Positions 1 to 5,685 of a DNA stretch of 6,363 bases are shown here, one piece after another. The stretch spans positions 1 through 6,363 of the forward strand of contig JAKEIJ010000035.1 in assembly GCA_022545805.1 (NCBI GenBank). Reading direction: 5' to 3'. This stretch comes from Nitrosotalea sp. Lineage in GTDB: Archaea > Thermoproteota > Nitrososphaeria > Nitrososphaerales > Nitrosopumilaceae. Positions within the stretch are counted from its first letter, which is position 1. Each line of letters begins with the position of its first letter. The notes beneath the pieces are model-generated. The model saw only the letters and a list, made by a program, of their open reading frames with translations, did not search any database and was not told where the DNA came from. The position numbers and the translations under genes are program-made.

Positions 1-924
1 AAGCAGAGCCGAGTAGATAAACGGCAGAATTGTTGTTGCTTCTGCATGAATTGTTGTCTGTTTTGCATTCTTTGTGACTTTTCCCCATGATATTGCCTCT
101 CTAACAAGTGCACCACTCAGGCTGCCATCAAATTCTTGCGCAGTTGTAATGTATACTGCATAATCTAGGCCGTCTCTGTACTGGTTCCACCACAATGTGT
201 GGTGTTTTGATATTCCTCCGCCTATCATCAGCGCACCTGATTTTTTTGCCTTGAAGATCAATCCTGATAATAAATCTCCGTCTGATGCAACATTTAATCT
301 AAAATCGTTGTGACTTTGAGAAAACATCCAGATTTGACTTCCTACTGCACCGTCCATTATTCCTGGAACGATTACTGGTATATTGTTCTTGCTTGCCCAG
401 TAGAGAAACGAATCCTCGCCCAAGTTTTCTCCAATCATTTTTGTTACATCATGAGTTGACATTTCTTTTTTTCCATTCTTGTATGCTTTCTGAAGATAGT
501 CTTGCATTTTTTCTTCAATCAATGGGCCATAACTCTTCATTGGAACTAGGACATTTCCTAATCGGTGTATCTCCTTTTCCATGAGTTCGCCATCATCCAT
601 TGTAAATGATCCTTCCAAATAATTTGAATAGTGTCTTGCAATATCGTGGTCCAGTGCACCACAAGTGGTTATTATTACATCACACATTTTATTTTTCACC
701 ATGTCAGTTATCACACCCCTAAGACCTGTTGATACAACTGCACCAACAAATGACATGAATTTCAAACAACTCTTGTCTTCGATCATCGAAGTTAGAATGT
801 TAAGACCATCGACAAGATTTTTTGATTCAAATCCACCTGACTTTGACATTTGATCAAATATGGATTCAATAGTGTCTCCTTTTTTGATAGAAATATCTTT
901 GACTGGTTTGCCAGGTTTTATCAT
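1..924 (-). CDS. dys: Deoxyhypusine synthase family protein (3' end cut by window edge)
   Basis: The 308 visible codons match the deoxyhypusine synthase fold over nearly its full length. In the family, the enzyme uses NAD to move the aminobutyl group of spermidine onto one lysine of translation factor aIF5A, the first step of hypusine formation in the cytoplasm. Visible family motifs are TTCGALDHD (residues 86-94, NAD region), GGGISKHH (235-242, with the catalytic-site His), TAQEFDGSLSG (261-271) and EAISWGK (276-282), where Lys282 aligns with the lysine that carries the enzyme-imine intermediate. Only the last few residues are probably missing. The start is the ATG at 922-924; a TATA box about 26 bp upstream implies a leaderless message. 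Relative to the human enzyme, as I recall it, some spermidine-pocket residues differ (Ser196, Trp245, Leu269), so a related aminobutyl transfer to another acceptor is possible. The family call is firm; the exact substrate is less so. Confidence 0.9.
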   Translation of the reverse strand, partial: MIKPGKPVKDISIKKGDTIESIFDQMSKSGGFESKNLVDGLNILTSMIEDKSCLKFMSFVGAVVSTGLRGVITDMVKNKMCDVIITTCGALDHDIARHYSNYLEGSFTMDDGELMEKEIHRLGNVLVPMKSYGPLIEEKMQDYLQKAYKNGKKEMSTHDVTKMIGENLGEDSFLYWASKNNIPVIVPGIMDGAVGSQIWMFSQSHNDFRLNVASDGDLLSGLIFKAKKSGALMIGGGISKHHTLWWNQYRDGLDYAVYITTAQEFDGSLSGALVREAISWGKVTKNAKQTTIHAEATTILPFIYSALL

Positions 925-945
925 AAGGCATAATTTGACTTTGGG

Positions 946-954
946 CTATAAAAT
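946..954 (-). promoter_or_regulatory. TATA box for the deoxyhypusine synthase gene
   Basis: Read on the minus strand this is ATTTTATAG, a good archaeal TATA element centred about 26 bp before the ATG at 924. That spacing puts transcription start at or next to the start codon, so the mRNA is probably leaderless, and no Shine-Dalgarno sequence is present. The element reads almost as well on the plus strand (CTATAAAAT), so it might also fire toward the inositol synthase gene, starting near 975. Orientation would depend on the flanking BRE, which I cannot judge by eye. Confidence 0.6.
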
Positions 955-977
955 CCTCTGTTCTAGATCACAAGTAA

Positions 978-987
978 TTAATATAAT
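978..987 (+). promoter_or_regulatory. TATA box for the inositol-1-phosphate synthase gene
   Basis: The AT-rich run TTAATATAAT lies 24-33 bp before the TTG start at 1011. This is the spacing at which archaeal TBP/TFB set transcription start on or beside the start codon, again implying a leaderless transcript. There is no purine-rich ribosome binding site between it and the gene. Confidence 0.55.
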
Positions 988-1018
988 GGATTATTTGGTA
1001 GCTATCGAAGTTGGGTAA
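986..1018 (+). other. Possible 10-codon upstream ORF overlapping the inositol synthase start
   Basis: An ATG at 986-988 opens a short frame encoding MDYLVAIEVG that stops with TAA at 1016-1018, eight bases into the inositol synthase gene and out of frame with it. It could only be translated from a transcript starting upstream of 986, for example from the TATA-like CTATAAAA at 946-953. With the closer promoter at 978-987 it would not be on the mRNA. It may be chance. Confidence 0.2.
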
Positions 1019-2078
1019 GAAAATAAAGATTGCAATTGCTGGTGTTGGTAACTGTGCATCTGCAATTATTCAAGGTGGAAAATACTATACGCAGAATACT
1101 CATGATACTATCGGTCTAACAGCATACAACATTGGAGGATACGAGCCAGGAGACATTGAAGTGGTTGCAGCATTTGATGTTGCAGATACCAAAGTAGGAA
1201 AAGATGTATCTGAAGCAATCTATGCAAGACCGAACAATACCATAACCGTGGCAGAGGTACCTAAGATGGGTGTGACAGTGCAAAAAGGTCCCACTTTGGA
1301 CGGTATAGGTAGACACTTGAGCCGAATTGTGACTGTTTCAAAGGAGCCTGACGTTAATGTCAAAAAGGTTCTTCAGGATACCGGCGCAGAGATGCTCGTA
1401 AACTATCTGCCTGTAGGTAGTACCAATGCTGTAAAGCACTATGCAAGTCAGGCACTTGAGGCTGGAATAGGATTTCTCAACGCAATTCCAGTATTTATCG
1501 CATCAGAACCAAAATGGCAACAAGCATTTGCTGACAAAAAGATTCCACTTGCAGGTGATGATGTAATGAGTCAGCTTGGAGCTACGGTTGTTCACAAGAC
1601 ACTTGTTAAACTATTTGTGGATAGAGGAGTACAGATTGATGGAACATACCAACTAAACATAGGTGGTGACATGGACTTTTTCAACATGCTTGACGAAGAA
1701 AGACTAGAAGACAAGAGGATCAGCAAGACAAGTGCGGTCAAGGCAATGGCAGATTATGACATCCCGATGAGAATTGGTCCTAGTGATTATGTTGACTTTA
1801 TCGATAATGAAAAGATCTGTTACATAAACTTGGAAGGAAAATACTTTGGCAAGATTCCAGTCAAGTTGGATCTTAAACTCAAAGTAATTGATGCATACAA
1901 TAGTGCAGGAATAATGATCGATGCAATACGAGGATTAAAGATTGCACTTGATAGAAAACTGTATGGACCAATGACTAGCATCTCATCTTACTGCTTCAAA
2001 CACCCTCCTATACAGATGCCGTATGCTGAGGCAAAGAAAGCATTTGGCGAGTTTGTAGAAGGCAAGCGCGACAGTTAG
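1011..2078 (+). CDS. ino1: Myo-inositol-1-phosphate synthase, compact archaeal/actinobacterial type
   Basis: This cytoplasmic enzyme converts glucose 6-phosphate to 1L-myo-inositol 1-phosphate with NAD, supplying archaetidylinositol lipids or inositol-phosphate solutes. The 355 residues match the short class typified by the mycobacterial enzyme (about 365), not the 500-plus residue eukaryotic form. Visible are the Rossmann loop GVGNCAS (11-17), AAFDV (53-57), GPTLDGIG (93-100), NYLPVGS (131-137), the GDDVMSQLGAT block (182-192), LNIGGDMDFFNML (215-227), KRISKT (235-240) and the catalytic-region LDLKLKV with NSAGIMIDA (286-305). The start is TTG: an in-frame TAG at 999-1001 lies 10 bases upstream, and the next in-frame GTG (codon 51) would delete the NAD-binding loop. 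A TATA box at 978-987 suggests a leaderless message. The gene is divergent from the deoxyhypusine synthase gene and 82 bp upstream of smc on the same strand. Identification is secure; the end product is inferred. Confidence 0.95.
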   Translation: MGKKIKIAIAGVGNCASAIIQGGKYYTQNTHDTIGLTAYNIGGYEPGDIEVVAAFDVADTKVGKDVSEAIYARPNNTITVAEVPKMGVTVQKGPTLDGIGRHLSRIVTVSKEPDVNVKKVLQDTGAEMLVNYLPVGSTNAVKHYASQALEAGIGFLNAIPVFIASEPKWQQAFADKKIPLAGDDVMSQLGATVVHKTLVKLFVDRGVQIDGTYQLNIGGDMDFFNMLDEERLEDKRISKTSAVKAMADYDIPMRIGPSDYVDFIDNEKICYINLEGKYFGKIPVKLDLKLKVIDAYNSAGIMIDAIRGLKIALDRKLYGPMTSISSYCFKHPPIQMPYAEAKKAFGEFVEGKRDS

Positions 2079-2084
2079 ATCTCA

Positions 2085-2097
2085 CATTATAATTTTT
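2085..2097 (+). promoter_or_regulatory. Candidate TATA element for smc
   Basis: CATTATAATTTTT in the 82-bp gap is the most TATA-like stretch before smc. It would start transcription near 2115-2120 and leave a leader of about 40 nt. A weaker element, GGTTATTT at 2130-2137, has the spacing for a leaderless message from 2161. I cannot choose between them, and smc may also be reached by read-through from the inositol synthase gene. Confidence 0.3.
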
Positions 2098-2100
2098 ATT
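2089..2100 (+). terminator. T-rich candidate terminator after the inositol synthase gene
   Basis: The run ATAATTTTTATT begins 10 bases after the stop codon at 2078 and has no stem before it. Oligo-T stretches on the non-template strand are the usual intrinsic terminators in archaea. It overlaps the candidate smc promoter, so only one reading, or a weak version of both, may be right. Confidence 0.35.
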
Positions 2101-2135
2101 CAGCAGCTCAAGTAAACTTGTCAATAATCGGTTAT

Positions 2136-2146
2136 TTCGACTCGAA
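2136..2146. repeat. Short inverted repeat before smc
   Basis: TTCGA-C-TCGAA is a perfect 5-bp inverted repeat around a single central base, 14 bases before the smc start. GTTAT is also repeated directly on either side (2131-2135 and 2148-2152). The site is placed where a dimeric repressor could block a promoter, but it is short enough to be chance. Confidence 0.25.
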
Positions 2147-2160
2147 CGTTATCGGATACA

Positions 2161-5100
2161 TTGGTCCATATACGTAAACTGGAGATATTTGGGTTCAAGT
2201 CATTTGGGTACAAAAATACTATAGTAAACTTTGAGCAAGGACTAGTGGCAATCTCTGGCGCAAATGGATCTGGAAAAAGCAACATACTTGATGCTATCTC
2301 ATTTTCACTTGGTGAAAACTCTCCAAAGGTGATGAGAGTAGACAAACTTCGTTCGCTATTACACGATGTAGATAACGCAAAACATGGGGCCAAAATTGCC
2401 CGTGTGAGCTGTCACTTTGACAACTCTGACCGAAAGATCCCTGTTGACTCAAATACTGTGACAATTACGAGGGAAATGGATGAAAACGGAGAGAATATTT
2501 ACTATTTAAACCAAAAAAAGGTTCTCAGAAACCATGTTTTGGATATTTTAGAGGTCGCAAACTGTGGCATTCACAAGCTCAACATCGTCCAACAGGGAAC
2601 TATCACAAGAATCTCTGAATTTAATGCAGAAGAAAGAAGAAAGATAATTGAAGATATCATAGGTCTTGCATACTTTGACGAAAAAAAGGTCGAGTCGCTG
2701 AAGCAACTCGATGAGGCAGATAGACGATTGGAGATTGCACTTGCCAGAATGGATGAAATAAAAAAACGCATTGATGAGCTTGAACTTGAAAGAAACAACC
2801 AGCTCAGATTTGATATCTTGGATAAAGAACTAAAGCGACTGTATGCAATCCAGTCTTCAAACAAACTACGTGACATCGAGTCTACAAAAATATCAAAAGA
2901 GCGAAACCTAAATGCAATCCAGTCTGAAACTAAAAAACTTGATGAACAACGTGCCGGCCTCCGTGATGAAATAAAAAAACTTGAAGAAGAGAAACAAAAA
3001 TTCATGGACGAAGTTAATGTATACAACCAGGCAAAGGCCGCAATTGATTCTGAGCTTGCGCAAGCAATGCACCAGTTTGAATCTGCAAATAGCAAACTTG
3101 CAACAAATGCAAGAAGATTATCACAAATAGATTCTAGACTTCCAGAAATCCAATCTGAGCTTGTAACACTAGGTGAAAAACGTGCCTTGCTGGAAAACCA
3201 AATCACAGAACTGAAAAATTCTATTGAAACCATCAATGAAACTAGAAAGAATGCAAATGCTGAACTTGCATCTGTTGATTCTGAAATCAGTCAGGTGCTA
3301 AAACAACAATCACAAATTGCCACAAACAAACTCCGAGTGGATGAAACTGTTAGAAAACTCACAGATCAATTAAACGAAACAAAACTTTCATTGTCAAAGT
3401 TTGAACAAGAGCGCGCTGATATTCAAAATAAGATAGAACAAAACTCATCCAAGATAAAATCCATACTTGATGAGAAAGAAAATTTGTTGGGTCTTGAGAG
3501 GAAGCTCAGGCAGGTAAGGGCAGGTCATGAATCGGCAATTAACGACCTGAAATCAAGGCTTGGAAACATGCGTGAAAGACGTGTCAAGATTGAAAAAGAC
3601 ATTGAAGAAACTACCATAATATTTGAAAAGGCAAGCAAGGCTGCAGCACAATATGAAGCCAAGATCAAAGTTGTAAAAGAAGTAATGCACGAAGACTATT
3701 CCATTGCCAAACTAAAGGAAGATTCCAAGAGACTTGGAATACAAGGTCTAGTCTTTGAACTCTTAACATGGGACAAACAGTATGAACGACCATTACTTGC
3801 AGTTGGTTCTGACTGGCTAAAAGGTCTGGTTGTAAATGACTTTGCTACATTGCTTGGACTGGCAGAGTTTGCACAAGAAAAGAAATTACCAAAGATACGA
3901 ATTATTCCGTTAGATGCAATATCTGACTCTAAGATATCTGTAAACAAAGACTCTGGCGTTCTTGGAATCTTGTCTGAATTTGTAAGATGTGATGAAAAAT
4001 TCGAGTCACTCAAGAATTTCATATTTGGAAACATTGTCCTTGTTGAATCAAAGGAGAAAGCATACGAGCTCTCCAAAAAGGGTTACAAGGCAGTTACAAT
4101 TGACGGACAATTCTTTGAAGCTGATGCAAATGCTGTAGTAGTTGATGTGAATTCCAAAGTCTCTCACCTGACAAAGATAATCTTGTTAAGCACATCCGTA
4201 GATGGGTTGGTACAATCTCTTGAACTCTTGCGGCGATTCATCCAAAACAAAAAGGGCCAACTCAAAAAACTTGAAAGGATAACTGACAGTCTTGAAAACA
4301 GGTACAACTCGTCTGAGACTGGTTTTGCAAATGTGGGTCTTAGTCTATCCGATATTAAGGCAAAACTGAAGAGCTTGAACCTATCTGAAGATCAACTTAC
4401 CTCAAGAATATCACAATTACGAAGAAGAGAAGAGAGTATCATGGTCAACATCTCAAAATTACAGTCCTATGAATCGTCTTTGGATGAACGCATCTCACTT
4501 ACAAAGGAAAACTATGCTGACGAGGGTCAGACACGAGTTGCAAGTTTGCTGTCTATGTTGAATGAAAAGCGTTCCAGTCTACTGGGCTCACATAGTTCTA
4601 TCTCTACGCAGTTTAGGGAATTGACAGGAAACTTGACTGGCTTGGGCAATGAAGAAAACTCACTCAAGGCAAATGTACGACTCTTGTCACAAGAACAGTC
4701 TTCGCTGAACCATGAAAAATACGATATCGAAGTTCAATCACGTGCACTTGGAAAAGAAAAAGAAAATGTGGATGCAACACTTGTGACCTTGAGAGAAAAA
4801 GAACAGCAACTCATTGCTACATCTGGAACATCTGTATCTACGCTAAAAGAATATGATTCTAAACTAAAAGGTCTGTATGACTCTGAGAGGACATTAAGTA
4901 AAGAAGTAAACGGAATGGAAAGACAATCTGATTCAATAGCACGTGATGTTCGTGACTTGACAGAAAATGAAGAAAGAATTCGTAAAACCTTGGAATCATA
5001 TGGGTATAACATGTTACTAGAATCATTTGATGTTGACCAAATTCTCGTGGAATTGGAATCTGAGAAGCGAAAACTGGCAGGCTCTATAAACACAAGGGCT

Positions 5101-5685
5101 CCTGAAACATATGTTGAAATTTCAAATGGATACCGTTCCATGTCCTCAAGAAAGAATGAACTTGAAGAAGAGAGAAACTCTATTGTGAAATTCATCGAAG
5201 AAATTGACAAGGGTAAACGCCAGACATTCCTGGAATCATATGACAAAGTGGACAAGGACATACGTGAAATATTTAGCAAGATGACTGGAGGAAATGCATG
5301 GCTTGAGATTCAAAATGAAGACGACATCTTCTCATCTGGAATCTCATATCTTGTACAATTTCCAAACAAACCAAAAAGAGAATCAACATCAATCAGTGGT
5401 GGTGAAAAGACCCTTGCAGCAATTACATTTTTGCTAGCCCTGCAAAAACTAAAACCATCTCCATTTTACTTGCTTGATGAAGTCGATGCACACCTTGATG
5501 CATTGAACACTGAAAGACTTTCTACCATACTTGAAGACCGAGCAAAGGGCAGCCAGATGATAATGGTTTCGCTAAAAGATTCTGTAGTCAAAAAGGCAAC
5601 TCTGATCTATGGTGTCTTTCCAAGAAATGGTGTCTCCCAAGTTGTATCGCACAGAATCTCTAATGTGCCCGAAGTTGCAAACTAG
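2161..5685 (+). CDS. smc: Chromosome segregation/condensation ATPase SMC
   Basis: This is a full-length SMC protein (1174 residues), the ATP-driven DNA-entrapping dimer that organises chromosomes on the nucleoid. The N-terminal head has Walker A GANGSGKS (33-40), KVMRVDKLRSLL (56-67) and the Q-loop region NIVQQGTIT (141-149). A long coiled coil (about 171-505) is followed by the hinge (about 515-680), a returning coil (about 680-1015) and the C-terminal head, with signature SISGGEKT (1077-1084), Walker B FYLLDEVDAHLD (1102-1113) and switch region MVSLKD (1135-1140). The two coil arms match in length, as antiparallel folding requires. The start is TTG: an in-frame TAA lies at 2125-2127, no ATG, GTG or TTG intervenes, and the next in-frame GTG (codon 29) would remove the first conserved strand, IRKLEIFGFKSF. 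Odd points are a hinge lacking the double-glycine motif and the SLK switch typical of eukaryotic Smc1. No scpA or scpB partner is visible. Confidence 0.97.
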   Translation: MVHIRKLEIFGFKSFGYKNTIVNFEQGLVAISGANGSGKSNILDAISFSLGENSPKVMRVDKLRSLLHDVDNAKHGAKIARVSCHFDNSDRKIPVDSNTVTITREMDENGENIYYLNQKKVLRNHVLDILEVANCGIHKLNIVQQGTITRISEFNAEERRKIIEDIIGLAYFDEKKVESLKQLDEADRRLEIALARMDEIKKRIDELELERNNQLRFDILDKELKRLYAIQSSNKLRDIESTKISKERNLNAIQSETKKLDEQRAGLRDEIKKLEEEKQKFMDEVNVYNQAKAAIDSELAQAMHQFESANSKLATNARRLSQIDSRLPEIQSELVTLGEKRALLENQITELKNSIETINETRKNANAELASVDSEISQVLKQQSQIATNKLRVDETVRKLTDQLNETKLSLSKFEQERADIQNKIEQNSSKIKSILDEKENLLGLERKLRQVRAGHESAINDLKSRLGNMRERRVKIEKDIEETTIIFEKASKAAAQYEAKIKVVKEVMHEDYSIAKLKEDSKRLGIQGLVFELLTWDKQYERPLLAVGSDWLKGLVVNDFATLLGLAEFAQEKKLPKIRIIPLDAISDSKISVNKDSGVLGILSEFVRCDEKFESLKNFIFGNIVLVESKEKAYELSKKGYKAVTIDGQFFEADANAVVVDVNSKVSHLTKIILLSTSVDGLVQSLELLRRFIQNKKGQLKKLERITDSLENRYNSSETGFANVGLSLSDIKAKLKSLNLSEDQLTSRISQLRRREESIMVNISKLQSYESSLDERISLTKENYADEGQTRVASLLSMLNEKRSSLLGSHSSISTQFRELTGNLTGLGNEENSLKANVRLLSQEQSSLNHEKYDIEVQSRALGKEKENVDATLVTLREKEQQLIATSGTSVSTLKEYDSKLKGLYDSERTLSKEVNGMERQSDSIARDVRDLTENEERIRKTLESYGYNMLLESFDVDQILVELESEKRKLAGSINTRAPETYVEISNGYRSMSSRKNELEEERNSIVKFIEEIDKGKRQTFLESYDKVDKDIREIFSKMTGGNAWLEIQNEDDIFSSGISYLVQFPNKPKRESTSISGGEKTLAAITFLLALQKLKPSPFYLLDEVDAHLDALNTERLSTILEDRAKGSQMIMVSLKDSVVKKATLIYGVFPRNGVSQVVSHRISNVPEVAN
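3700..4200 (+). other. SMC hinge domain, divergent
   Basis: Residues about 515-680 of SMC fit the hinge: GIQGLVFELLTWDKQYE (526-542), WLKGLVVND (552-560), RIIPLDAI (580-587), GVLGILSEFVRCDEKFE (599-615), NIVLVESKEKA (624-634) and AVTIDGQFFEADANAVVV (644-661). The order matches canonical hinges, which dimerise the protein. After DGQFFE the family normally has glycine pairs (of the form GG...TGG), but here the sequence is ADANAVVVDVNSK with no glycine. Confidence 0.75.
5682..5685. other. Shared CTAG carrying both convergent stop codons
   Basis: SMC stops with TAG at 5683-5685, and the opposing ABC ATPase stops with TAG read on the minus strand at 5682-5684. The two genes overlap by these four bases, which sit at the centre of the palindrome AACTAGTT (5680-5687). 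There is no intergenic space, so each transcript must end inside the other gene. Confidence 0.9.

Noticed and set aside
393..853. Plus-strand open frames of about 62 codons opposite the deoxyhypusine synthase gene
   Set aside because: The minus-strand frame carries conserved family motifs throughout this stretch; the plus-strand frames are antisense shadows.
929..931. Upstream minus-strand ATG as the deoxyhypusine synthase start
   Set aside because: It is out of frame with the conserved protein; the ATG at 922-924 is in frame and correctly spaced from the TATA box.
2571..3236. 221-codon open frame on the minus strand opposite smc
   Set aside because: It lies wholly inside the first SMC coiled coil, and its translation is Ser/Phe-rich with no domain, as expected from reading Glu/Lys/Asp-rich coiled-coil codons backwards.
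3696..5279. Two further minus-strand open frames opposite smc (3696-4076 and 4734-5279)
   Set aside because: Their composition is low-complexity and Ser-rich, mirroring the SMC codons. No promoter or recognisable motif supports them.
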